NCBI RefSeq assembly: GCF_000559025.1
Contig: NZ_JAAN01000020.1
Location: forward strand, 1-64,000
Direction of reading: 5' to 3'
DNA length: 64,000 nucleotides
Source of the DNA: Luteimonas huabeiensis HB2
Lineage (GTDB): Bacteria; Pseudomonadota; Gammaproteobacteria; Xanthomonadales; Xanthomonadaceae
Shown: positions 9,195-17,198 of the stretch, one piece after another
Position numbering within the stretch: position 1 is the first letter of the stretch
Layout of the letters: each line of letters starts with the position of its first letter
The notes under the pieces: generated by a model
Told to the model about the DNA's origin: nothing
Seen by the model: only the letters and a program-made list of their open reading frames with translations
Databases searched by the model: none
Made by a program: the position numbers and the translations under genes

Positions 9195-10319
9195 TCACGA
9201 TCGCGCCATGCCCGCCTGCACTGGTTGCTGCGCATCGGGCTGGCGCGATGGCGGCGCCTGGCACGGGGTCTCGCCCTGCTGCAGCCACTCGCGTCCCTGC
9301 GGGGAGGCGGCGAAGTCGGTCATCGCCGCGCGCATGGCGGCCACGTCGCCGCGCTTGGCGGCCTCCATCAGGGCGTCCAGGCCGTTGCGCCCGGCGTCGG
9401 CGCCGGTCTGGCGGGTGCCGGCATCCTGCTGGCGATCTTCCTGCTGCGCCCGTTCCAGGGCCTTGCGCGTCTCCGGGCCGACGATGCCGTCGACGTCGAG
9501 CCCCTGCGCCTGCTGGAAGGCGCGCACGGCATGATCGGTGTTGCGGCCGAAGTCGCCATCGATCGCCAGTGGCCTGCCGTCGGCGCCGTCGAAGCCGAGC
9601 TGGCGGAGATCGCTCTGCAGGCTCCTCACCGCTTCGCCGCGATCCTCCATCCGCAACGTGCCGCCCGACTGCGGGTCGCGATCGGACCTGCCCGCGCCTT
9701 GGCGCGGGAGCCGGCCTTCGGCCAGCTCGATCAGGTCGGCTTTCTCCGCCAGCGCGCGTTCGCGCAGCGCGTCCCACAGCTGCGGCGAGCTCCTGAAAAG
9801 CCGCTGGGTGTTTTCGTGCTTGTAGTCCTGCACCGCCTCCACGATCTGCCGATCGGACAGGCTGGCCAGATCGTACGACTCGCCGAACTTGTCCCGGAGG
9901 CCGTTGCGGAAGATGCCGGGCGTCAGGTCGCGATACTGGACGGCGGTGCTCCACAGCGCGTCCTGCACCGCCGGGCCGCGATCGCCGAGGTCCAGGCCAC
10001 CCTGGCTCAGGGCCCGGACCTGCACGTCGTAATGGGTGCTCTTGATGAAATCGTGCTGCGCCTGCGCGAACTGCGGGTCGGTGCGGGCCAGCTCGCGCCA
10101 CCTGGCGTCGAACGCGTCGCTGGTCGGGGTCAGGCCCTGGAAGCGGGCGCCGTAAGGGGATTGATCCAGGAATTCCTGCAGGGTCCCCATCCGCGACGAC
10201 AACTGGTAGGTGCCGTAGGACGCGCCGCCGTGGTCGCCTCTGCCGCTCGAGATCGTGCCCGCACCGCGCCCGCCGGTCTCGTAGCGCGCGGAGGTCATGC
10301 CGAGGTGCCATCCGTCCAT
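9195..10319 (-). CDS. Lysozyme-like peptidoglycan hydrolase with peptidoglycan-binding domain and shared C-terminal module
   Basis: A 374-residue protein starting at the ATG at 10319, preceded by AGGAG. No signal peptide. Residues 1-200 resemble the lysozyme/chitosanase-like domain found in phage endolysin-type and VgrG-associated proteins: SARYETGGRGAGTISSG, then GGASYGTYQLSSRMGTLQEF, QAQHDFIKSTHYD, and RGPAVQDALWSTAVQY. Residues about 224-290 are a PG_binding_1 domain (RGEAVRSLQSDLRQLGF, IDGDFGRNTDHAVRAFQQAQ, GIVGPETRKALERAQ). Residues 313-350 are the shared module LDALMEAAKRGDVAAMRAAM, then SPQGREWLQQGE, and a Gln/Pro-rich tail. The lack of a Sec signal plus a common tail suggests export by a contact-dependent or phage-like route. 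The adjacent upstream gene encodes an LprI-type lipoprotein, a plausible immunity partner. Confidence 0.8.
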   Translation of the reverse strand: MDGWHLGMTSARYETGGRGAGTISSGRGDHGGASYGTYQLSSRMGTLQEFLDQSPYGARFQGLTPTSDAFDARWRELARTDPQFAQAQHDFIKSTHYDVQVRALSQGGLDLGDRGPAVQDALWSTAVQYRDLTPGIFRNGLRDKFGESYDLASLSDRQIVEAVQDYKHENTQRLFRSSPQLWDALRERALAEKADLIELAEGRLPRQGAGRSDRDPQSGGTLRMEDRGEAVRSLQSDLRQLGFDGADGRPLAIDGDFGRNTDHAVRAFQQAQGLDVDGIVGPETRKALERAQQEDRQQDAGTRQTGADAGRNGLDALMEAAKRGDVAAMRAAMTDFAASPQGREWLQQGETPCQAPPSRQPDAQQPVQAGMARS

Positions 10320-10373
10320 TTCGTGATCTCCTGTTTCGATGTGTGGGTCGCCGTGCATCCGGCGCGAAGAACC

Positions 10374-11051
10374 TCAGCGTCGTTCGAGCACCGCCGCGCG
10401 GTTGGCGGTTGCGTTCACTTCGCAGTTGCCGGCATCGAGAATCTGTCCCTGGCCGGGCCGCTCGCCAGGGCTGCAGGCGGCATCGCGCTGTTCGATCCAG
10501 CGCCGCTGCTCGTCGCGCAGCGCGTCGCGCCCGGAGCCCGGCGTACGTTCCATGAGCGCCCTGTAGGCGGCATTGAGGCGGTCGTCCTGGAAGCCGTACT
10601 CCTCGTCGATGCAGTCCTGCATCGCGGGCGTGACGCCGCCGGATGCGTCGAGGCAGGTCTGGAAGGAGGGGCGGAGATCGGCCGGGGCGATATCGACCAG
10701 GTCGGAAGAGGCGGGGGCGACGGGGACTTCTTCGGGCAGCGCCTGCGCCCCCCGGAGATCGGCTGCGGCCGCCGCGGCGTCCTCATGAAGGGTCGCTTCG
10801 GCCGCTGCGGGCGCATCGCCGGTTCCGGCGGTCCCGCGGCTTTCCGTCGATTCCCCGGCAGGCGTGGAGCCGTCCGTCGAAGCGGGGGGCTGGCAACCGC
10901 CGAGCGCGCCTGCGAGCAGCACCGCCGGCAACGCGCCGAGGAGCGCGCCGGCAGGCCGGCGGCCCGGGCCGATCGCCCTGCGGCGAGCAGCCTCGCCGTT
11001 TCCGCGGTCAGATTCGCCGCGATGGATCGGATCCGCCAGGGGTTCGCTCAT
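10374..11051 (-). CDS. LprI-type (DUF1311) lysozyme-inhibitor-like lipoprotein
   Basis: A 225-residue lipoprotein whose ATG at 11051 follows AAGGAGG at five bases. The signal segment LLGALPAVLLAGALGGC ends in a lipobox (LGGC). After a low-complexity linker, residues about 125-200 show the DUF1311 pattern: CLDASGGVTPAMQDCIDEEY, LNAAYRALMER, DEQRRWIEQRDAAC. In Mycobacterium tuberculosis LprI this fold inhibits lysozyme. Its place directly upstream of the lysozyme-like gene at 9195 on the same strand (54 bp) fits a periplasmic immunity protein guarding against the neighbour's activity. That pairing is my inference; the domain assignment is firm. Confidence 0.85.
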   Translation of the reverse strand: MSEPLADPIHRGESDRGNGEAARRRAIGPGRRPAGALLGALPAVLLAGALGGCQPPASTDGSTPAGESTESRGTAGTGDAPAAAEATLHEDAAAAAADLRGAQALPEEVPVAPASSDLVDIAPADLRPSFQTCLDASGGVTPAMQDCIDEEYGFQDDRLNAAYRALMERTPGSGRDALRDEQRRWIEQRDAACSPGERPGQGQILDAGNCEVNATANRAAVLERR

Positions 11052-11068
11052 GATTGCCTCCTTCCAAG

Positions 11069-11657
11069 TCAGGGTTGATTGCGTTCCGCGGGTTGCACGT
11101 CCCACCAGGGCACCCGCAGCCGCGAGGCGTCGCCCGACACCTCGGCGTCCTCGATCGTTCCGTAGGTGTTGATCGTCAAGGTCTGCCGGCCGTCGCGGCT
11201 GGCGAAGCGGAGCAGGCAGTGACCGTCGCCGCTGCAGATCTCCAGTTCGGGCCGTCGATCGCACATCTCGCAGCGATTGGGTGTGTGCGCGCAGATGCGC
11301 TCGAAATCCCCGCCAACGACGTTGCGCTTGCAGTCGGGCTGCGACGTCGGCTGCCAGCCTTGCGCGATGATGGCGCGACGCAGGTCGGCGTAGGCCATGC
11401 CTTCGCGCAGGCCGTCGGTCGTGGGGGCGTCCGGAGCGCTCGCGGCATCGCCGGTGGCACCGGTCTCGCCGGGCGACGGGCGGCGCCTGGGCAGGTGCGG
11501 GCGGCGTCGTGGCGTCGGTCGCCGCTGCCTGGGCGTCCGCAGGCGCCGCCGCGGTAGGCTGGCAGGCCGCCAGCGTCCAGCCGACCGCCAGCGCGGCCGA
11601 GAGGCGGACCGGCAGCGCAGGTACGGTCCTGCGGGGGACGGGGAGCGCTTCTTTCAT
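11069..11657 (-). pseudogene. Frameshifted lipoprotein
   Basis: The ATG at 11657 opens a clear lipoprotein signal (LSAALAVGWTLAAC, lipobox LAAC) and a Pro/Ala linker (TTPPAPAQAPP). The coherent downstream sequence is in another frame: SPGETGATGDAASAPDAPTT, then GMAYADLRRAIIAQGWQP and a globular part with six cysteines (RICAHTPNRCEMCDR, LEICSGDGHC) ending at 11069. The frames meet at about 11477, so a one-base change splits the gene. The 109-residue piece from 11398 could still be made, but would lack a signal peptide. The globular part resembles small secreted 'GMxYxxxRxxLxxxGW' proteins of unknown function. It sits in the effector/immunity-like island, 17 bp upstream of the LprI-type gene. 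Confidence 0.65.
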
Positions 11658-11747
11658 GCCGCCGGCCGATGGCTGCGGCGCATGCCGGGTGGACGTTCCG
11701 GTTGCCGGGACGACCGCCGCGCCTCGTCCCTCTTCATCGAGCGCGCG

Positions 11748-11890
11748 CATGCCGTTCCTGTTCCCGCGAGCGGGCGCATGTCGTTCCTTGCTTGCGGGGG
11801 AAGGAAAAAGAGAATGCCCCCCGCTTGCGCGGGAAGGGAAAAAACAGACTGCCCCCCGCGTGCGGGGGAAGGGAAAGACAGCGTGCCCCC
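11748..11890. repeat. Tandem/palindromic repeat array
   Basis: Two direct units of about 34-35 bp (11817-11851 and 11852-11885) share CCCCCCGC-TGCG-GGGAAGGGAAA-ACAG--TG. Degenerate copies lie before (CCCGCGAGCGGG at 11763) and after. Each unit contains a CCCGC...GCGGG inverted pair. The array lies between two minus-strand lipoprotein genes in a 271-bp gap that holds no other gene. Confidence 0.75.
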
Positions 11891-11928
11891 CAGAGGGGCC
11901 TCTTTCGTGCGCCGCACGTCGATACAGG

Positions 11929-12795
11929 CTAGGGCGTCCATGGATACGCCCCCTGCACCGGGTCGAAGGCCACCGTGCGGCTGTCGAGCAGCGTGTCGCC
12001 GCGTCGGCGCGTCACCGTCAGCGGGTACATGCCCGCCACCACCGCGCGGTTGCGGTCCACTCCGAGGATGTTGACCTCGCCGGGTGCGTCCTCGCTGGCG
12101 CGCGGGATGCGCGAGACGTTGCGGAACGCGCCGTCGATCGGGACCTGCAGCGCGTACAGGCTCGACTCGACGCCCTGCCAGACGCCGCCGGCGACCGAGA
12201 GCCAGCCATGGCGGTCGGGGCCGACCTGGATCAATTCGCTGTCCCGGCAACCGCAGTCGCCGTTCTGTCCCATGTCGATGGCGGGGCTGGAGGCCAGCGG
12301 CGTCCACGTGCCGTCGGCGCCGGCCTGGGCCGCGAACACGCCCTGCAGCCCGGGATCGACCCGCGAATAGAGCCCCGCGTCGGGATCGCTGTAGGTCAGT
12401 ACGTAGACCTGCGGACCCTGCTCGCCGGCGACCACCCTGGGCTCGGCGACGCGCATGCAGTACGCCTGCGGCTCCTCGCCGGTCTCGAAGGTGTGGCGCC
12501 AGCAGCCGCGCGAGGCGTCGAAGCTGTCGGCGCCGTAGGCCGAGCGCAGCAGGCCGTCGACGATGGACTGCACCTGCGCCGGCTCCAGGGCGGCGGGGGC
12601 GAGCGGCGGCGCCGTGGGCGCCCGCGTCGCGGCGGTGCCGGCGACGTCGGCCGGTGCGGGCCCGGCCGCGGAGGGCGAGGGCTGGCAGGCGGACAGCACC
12701 GCCAGGGCCAGCGCGCCGGCCAAGGGCGAACACCCGGTGGCGCGATGCCGGTGGGGCGGCCGTGCGGGCCGGGCGTCGTGGTGCGGACGAATCAC
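11929..12795 (-). CDS. Lipoprotein of unknown function, candidate immunity protein
   Basis: A 288-residue protein with signal segment LAGALALAVLSAC (lipobox LSAC at about residue 37). Start is a GTG with no clear ribosome site, so the N-terminus is uncertain. After an Ala/Pro linker the globular part includes IVDGLLRSAYGADSF, CWRHTFETGEEPQAYCMRV, QVYVLTYSDPDAG and CGCRDSELIQVG. It looks like an all-beta periplasmic protein. I recognise no named family. It lies 66 bp downstream of the large multidomain peptidoglycan hydrolase-like gene at 12862, the place where an immunity gene would be expected. Confidence 0.75.
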   Translation of the reverse strand: MIRPHHDARPARPPHRHRATGCSPLAGALALAVLSACQPSPSAAGPAPADVAGTAATRAPTAPPLAPAALEPAQVQSIVDGLLRSAYGADSFDASRGCWRHTFETGEEPQAYCMRVAEPRVVAGEQGPQVYVLTYSDPDAGLYSRVDPGLQGVFAAQAGADGTWTPLASSPAIDMGQNGDCGCRDSELIQVGPDRHGWLSVAGGVWQGVESSLYALQVPIDGAFRNVSRIPRASEDAPGEVNILGVDRNRAVVAGMYPLTVTRRRGDTLLDSRTVAFDPVQGAYPWTP

Positions 12796-12861
12796 GGTGT
12801 CGTTGCTCGCGCCGTGCGGGGGATCGATGGGGGCGGGTGCGGCGGATGCGGCCGCCGCGGT

Positions 12862-15231
12862 TCAGCGGACGAGATCTTCCTGCGGCGGGGGGCGGGATTC
12901 CGTGCGGGCTGCGTCGGCCTGGCGCTCGGGCTGCGGCGGGCAGCGGGCCTCGCCCTGCTGCAGCCATTCGCGTCCCTGCGGCGAGCCGGCGAAGTCGGTC
13001 ATCGCCGCGCGCAGTGCGGCCAGGTCGCCGCGCTTGGCCGCTTCCATCATCGCGTCCAGGCCGCTGCGCTCCGGCGCCTCGGCGGCGGGCCGCCGCGTGT
13101 CGGCGTCCTGCGCGCGGGCCTCCTGCTGGGCCCGTTCCAGCGCCTTGCGCGTGTCGGGGCCGACGATGCCGTCGACGTCCAGGCCGTTGGCGCGTTGGAA
13201 GGCTTCCACCGCCTGCGCGGTGCGCGGACCGAACCGGCCGTCGGTCTCCAGCGGCTTGCCCTCGGCATCGCGGACGCCGAGGCGGTTGAGGTCGTCCTGC
13301 AGGCTGCGCACCGCCTCGCCGCGGTCGCGTTCGCGCAGCAGGTCCGGCGTCGGCGAGCCCGTGGCGGCGTCGCGCGACGCCGGGCGCGCGCGCGCCTCGC
13401 CGCGGTCCTGCAGTAGCTCGCGCGCCTGCGCCAGCGGATCGGTGGCGTACAGCTCGGTGCCGCGCGCATGCTTGCGCTCCAGATAGCGCTCGAGCGGGAC
13501 CAGCTCGACGCCTTCGCCGCTGCGCGACTGGCTGATCTTGAGCGTGCCGTCGGTGGGGTCGCGAACCACCATCACGATGTGGTCGATGCCGCGGTAGCGC
13601 CCGGCATCCCAGCCCTTCCGGCCGTTGTCCTCGCCGATGATCATGCCTTCGCGCAGCACGTCGGCGGTGACGTCGCGGCCCTCGATCATCACCCCGGAGC
13701 GCCGCTCGACCTTCTCGACGATGCGGGCGGCATAGTCCTCCATCAGCGCGAGCCGATCCTGGCGTGGGATCACGGTCCGGCCCGCCTGGCCGTTGACCTC
13801 GTCGATGCTGGCGTTCACCAGGGTCACGACCCAGCCCGAGCAATCCACCTGGCCCTGTTCGGGATGGCGGCCGCCCATCTTGTAGGTGACGTGGTCGTAC
13901 TCGCGGGTCAGCGCGTAGGCGCGCTCCAGCGCGATGCCGGGCGTCGTCGCCGTCGCGTCCTGCGCGGGCTCGCGCACGGTTTGCGGCGTCGCGTCCCGGG
14001 CGGTCGTGCCGTCGGTCGTGGTCTGGATCGACACCTGCGGGCCCTGCGCCGGTGCGGCGCCCTGTGCCGGAGCGCCTTGCGCGCGCGCGGCCTCGGCCTC
14101 GCGCCGCGCCGCGTGTTCGGCAAGCAGGTCGTCGAGTTCCAGCCGCTCGAGCGTGGTGCGGTCGGCGATGCCGGTCGCCTCCAGTCCGGCGCCTTGCTGG
14201 AACCGGCGCAGCGCCTCCTGCGTGCCGCGGCCGAAGTCGCCGTCGATCTGCAGCTGCTGGCCCTGGTCGGCCAGCGCCTGCTGCAGGAGGCGCACGCTGT
14301 CGCCCATTTCGCCGCGCTGCAGGCGGCCGTCGTCGAGCGCGCGGTCGGGCATGGCGTGGATGTGGCGGCCCACGCCCAGCGCCTCGAGCATCGCGGCGTC
14401 GGCGACGCCGGTCTGCGGCAGGCCGTTGTCGCGCTGGTAGTCGCGCACGCGGGCCTGCGTGGTGGGGCCGAACTGGCCGTCGGGCGTGCCCACCGCGTAG
14501 CCGCGCGCCTGCAGCGATTCCTGCAACTGGCGCACGCCTTCGCCGCGCTCGTCCAGTTCCAGGCGGCCATCGGCCAGCGCGCCGCGGATCAGCACGCTGC
14601 GCTCGCGCGCCGGGTCCAGGCCCAGGCGGGCGTCGAGCCGGTCCTGGTTGATGGCGATGTCGTTGTAGTAGGCGGCGTTGCTGGTGCCGTTGGCGTCGGC
14701 CACCGAGCGACCCTGGACGACCTGCGCCGCGCCGCCGGGGCCGGCGATGTGGCGCGCCTTGAGGATGCCGGCGACGTGTTCCGGGCTGTCGCCCTCGTGC
14801 AGCACGCCGCTGCGCAGCGCCTGCCGGTAGGCCTCGTCGCTGACCCGCTTGAAGGCGGCGTCCTGCAGATCGGCGGATGCGACGTAGCGCTCCAGGCTCA
14901 GGCCGTCGTTCCAGTTCGCCGGATCCTGCAGGAAGCGGGTCATGCCGCCCGAGACCGCCCAGTTCCACTCCGAACTGTGGCCGGAGTCGCGCAGGGCCCG
15001 GTCGTAGCGCTCGCGGTCGATCAGCCCGGCATCGGCCAGCCAGCCGGCGCCGGCCTGGTAGCGGCCGACGTAGCCCTGCGCGTTGGTGATCGCCAGATCG
15101 CCGCCGTTGCTCTCGGTATAGACGGTCGAGGCGACCAGGCGCCGGGTCATGGCATCGTCGAGACCGGCGATCGCGCCCTGGTTCCATGCACGCGCGGTCG
15201 CGACCGCATTGTCGCTACGAATGTCGCTCAT
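12862..15231 (-). CDS. Large multidomain peptidoglycan-degrading effector-like protein
   Basis: A 789-residue protein from the ATG at 15231 (AAGGAA upstream), without a signal peptide. Domains in order: a lysozyme/transglycosylase-like N-terminus (1-200; candidate catalytic Glu40 in VYTESNGGDLAITNAQGYVG); PG_binding_1 at about 226-286 and 305-365; a linker; an NlpC/P60-like cysteine peptidase at about 430-600 with Cys464 in QVDCSGWVVT and His551 in GIDHIVMVVRD; a third PG_binding_1 at 636-700; and the shared tail module at 724-761 (LDAMMEAAKRGDLAALRAAM, SPQGREWLQQGE). It could cut both glycan strands and peptide stems. The last 140 residues closely match the end of the 374-residue protein at 9195, also at DNA level. 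Probably an antibacterial toxin; the export route is not shown by the sequence. Confidence 0.82.
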   Translation of the reverse strand: MSDIRSDNAVATARAWNQGAIAGLDDAMTRRLVASTVYTESNGGDLAITNAQGYVGRYQAGAGWLADAGLIDRERYDRALRDSGHSSEWNWAVSGGMTRFLQDPANWNDGLSLERYVASADLQDAAFKRVSDEAYRQALRSGVLHEGDSPEHVAGILKARHIAGPGGAAQVVQGRSVADANGTSNAAYYNDIAINQDRLDARLGLDPARERSVLIRGALADGRLELDERGEGVRQLQESLQARGYAVGTPDGQFGPTTQARVRDYQRDNGLPQTGVADAAMLEALGVGRHIHAMPDRALDDGRLQRGEMGDSVRLLQQALADQGQQLQIDGDFGRGTQEALRRFQQGAGLEATGIADRTTLERLELDDLLAEHAARREAEAARAQGAPAQGAAPAQGPQVSIQTTTDGTTARDATPQTVREPAQDATATTPGIALERAYALTREYDHVTYKMGGRHPEQGQVDCSGWVVTLVNASIDEVNGQAGRTVIPRQDRLALMEDYAARIVEKVERRSGVMIEGRDVTADVLREGMIIGEDNGRKGWDAGRYRGIDHIVMVVRDPTDGTLKISQSRSGEGVELVPLERYLERKHARGTELYATDPLAQARELLQDRGEARARPASRDAATGSPTPDLLRERDRGEAVRSLQDDLNRLGVRDAEGKPLETDGRFGPRTAQAVEAFQRANGLDVDGIVGPDTRKALERAQQEARAQDADTRRPAAEAPERSGLDAMMEAAKRGDLAALRAAMTDFAGSPQGREWLQQGEARCPPQPERQADAARTESRPPPQEDLVR

Positions 15232-15310
15232 CGCTTCGTTCCTTGGATGGTACCCGGCGGGTCCCGCCGGCAGGTGGAGAGCCCGCGGCCGCCGCTCGGC
15301 GGCCGGGCGG

Positions 15311-16150
15311 TCAGCGGTCGCAGTCGGGCAGCTGGATGTCGGTGCCGCCGCGGCGGAACTCGAAGTCGGTATAGCCCGGGCCATTGCGGCCGCCCGGATC
15401 GACCGAGGCGGACACGGCCAGCGTGCGCTCGCCGCCGTCCAGCGCCAGCCAGTACTCGGTCGGCGCATCGGCCGCGACCGGCGCGGCGTCGTCGCACACG
15501 CCGTCGCGCCGCACCAGCCGGTCGCGCGGCTGCAGCTGCGCCCGCAGCGTGCGCGCATAATCGGTACGGGGATGGAACTTGCGCACGATCAGGGTCCGCA
15601 CCGAATCCTCGGTGCCGGCGAAGGTGGCCATCGCCTCGCCCTCGTTGCCCTCGCGGGTGCCGGCCTCGGCGCCCACGCCGCCGTCGGGCAGCACGGCGGT
15701 ATCGAAGCCGGCCAGGGTCAGCCGCGCCGAGCGGCCGGTCGGATAGCGTCCGATGCCGTCCGCCGGTGCGAGCGGCGGCAGGCCGGGCACCGCCTGCAGC
15801 CGCTCCCAGGACGGCGGCTGCTCGCTGGCGAGCACGACCAGCGCCCCGCGCAGCGGGCCGGGCGCGGCCGGCGCGGCGGCGTCCGGTTCGACCGCGGCGT
15901 CGGCGACGGCGGCCGGCGCGTCGGCGGCGGGGGCCTCGACGGAGGCCGCGGGATCCGCCGCCGCGGATTCGGGCGACGGCTGGCATGCGGCCAGCAGGCT
16001 GGCCAGCGCGAGTGCGGCCAGCCGCGCCGCGCAACCGAGGAAAGGGCGTGCGCGCGCGTCGGCGCGTGGCGCAGCGGAACGGGAAAAGACGGTCGGAGAG
16101 CGGTCCGGGAACGCGGCCCGGGGGTAGCCTGTCTGCATCGCGGTGTCCAT
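15311..16150 (-). CDS. Lipoprotein of unknown function, candidate immunity protein
   Basis: A 279-residue protein with an unusually long, Arg-rich N-terminal region before the hydrophobic signal (LAALALASLLAAC, lipobox LAAC). An Ala/Pro/Asp-rich linker follows, then a globular part of about 160 residues with ERLQAVPGLPPLAP, MATFAGTEDSVRTLIVRKFH and TEYWLALDGGERTL, and two cysteines near the C-terminus. No named domain recognised. It lies 79 bp upstream of the 789-residue effector-like gene, on the same strand, and is one of five lipoproteins in this island. Confidence 0.75.
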   Translation of the reverse strand: MDTAMQTGYPRAAFPDRSPTVFSRSAAPRADARARPFLGCAARLAALALASLLAACQPSPESAAADPAASVEAPAADAPAAVADAAVEPDAAAPAAPGPLRGALVVLASEQPPSWERLQAVPGLPPLAPADGIGRYPTGRSARLTLAGFDTAVLPDGGVGAEAGTREGNEGEAMATFAGTEDSVRTLIVRKFHPRTDYARTLRAQLQPRDRLVRRDGVCDDAAPVAADAPTEYWLALDGGERTLAVSASVDPGGRNGPGYTDFEFRRGGTDIQLPDCDR

Positions 16151-16212
16151 GCGTGCGGGGCGACGGCTTGCGCCGTCGCCGGGAGGCCGACCCGAGCCAG
16201 TCCGTTGGCCCG

Positions 16213-17019
16213 CTACCGTGAGGTCGACCGGTAGGTGTTGTGGACGGGATCGTAGCGGTACTCGTACGCCTTGTCACCCCCCAGGCGGAGGTCGGGCAGG
16301 TCGCTGCCGTCGCGGGCCAGGAACGCCACCGCGCCGTCGCCTTCGGCGGCAGGCAGCGTCCCGAGGTGCGTCCACCTGCGCTCGTCCACGCCCAGTTCGT
16401 GCGGATTGAACACCAGAACCTCGACCGCGCGGCTGCGCGCGCCGGTGGCGTCCTGCGACCAGGTCGGCACGAGCAGCAACAGCCGGCCCGAGGGCGTGGC
16501 ATGCGTTTGCGGCACGCGCGAGGGATCGATCGGGTTGGCGCGCTCGGCGATCCCGAACTCGCCGATCCAGGGTTCGCTGCCGACCAGCGTCCATGGGCTG
16601 CGCGCGCCGGGGGCGCTCGCCTCGAACGTCGCCTGCGTCAGCGTCACGCGGGCCTCGGGATCGACCTCGCCGCGCGCGCGCGCATCGCCGTACTTCTCGG
16701 GTGTGATCCAGGCGAATCCGGTGTAGTAGCGCTTGCCGGCGGCTTCGAACTCCAGCCCGTACCAGTAGTGGATCCGGCTGCCGTTGGCGATCTCGTAGTC
16801 GGTGGCGCCGTCGCCGTCGATGCCGCTGATGAAGTACAGGACGCTGTCGGCGCGCGGGGCCGGCAACGCGGCGGCGGGTTCGTGGGTGTCGGCCACGTGA
16901 GGGGCTTCCTGGTTGGCGGGACTTGGGGTGGGCGTGCCCGGGGCGCCGGCGGTGTCCTGCGCGCCGCATGCGCACAGCAGCCACGGCAGCAGGGCCATCG
17001 AGCAGGTGCGCAATCGCAT
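16213..17019 (-). CDS. Lipoprotein of unknown function
   Basis: A 268-residue lipoprotein. The ATG at 17019 follows AAGGAGG, so I prefer it to the in-frame start at 17085. The short signal MALLPWLLCAC ends in a lipobox. The mature protein contains SVLYFISGIDGDGATDYEIA, RIHYWYGLEFEAAGKRYYTG, GRLLLLVPTWSQD and FNPHELGVDERRW. It looks like a beta-rich periplasmic protein. It is the first gene of the minus-strand lipoprotein/hydrolase island, so a promoter for the island may lie in 17020-17198. Function unknown. Confidence 0.75.
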   Translation of the reverse strand: MRLRTCSMALLPWLLCACGAQDTAGAPGTPTPSPANQEAPHVADTHEPAAALPAPRADSVLYFISGIDGDGATDYEIANGSRIHYWYGLEFEAAGKRYYTGFAWITPEKYGDARARGEVDPEARVTLTQATFEASAPGARSPWTLVGSEPWIGEFGIAERANPIDPSRVPQTHATPSGRLLLLVPTWSQDATGARSRAVEVLVFNPHELGVDERRWTHLGTLPAAEGDGAVAFLARDGSDLPDLRLGGDKAYEYRYDPVHNTYRSTSR

Positions 17020-17198
17020 GGAGCGCCTCCTTGGTCGTGAACGGGGGAGTCTAGCCGAGGGCGGGGCGCGGGACGGTACGCGCATCGGCCGGCACGCACC
17101 GCAGCGCGCCGGCGGTCACGGTTCGGATGCGAGCGCATGGTGGACGGACCGGGCGCGGCGCGCCGCGGCATCGCGGGCGCGCGCGTCGGCGATGGGGC

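Noticed and set aside
9195..15231. XVIPCD domain of Xanthomonas type IV secretion effectors
   Set aside because: The context (peptidoglycan hydrolases plus lipoprotein inhibitors) fits, but the C-termini lack the XVIPCD hallmarks (the 'HPDHALY' start, the 'RIDHVVLS...FAVQG' core and 'PVEQS' end). The shared 37-residue module is something else.
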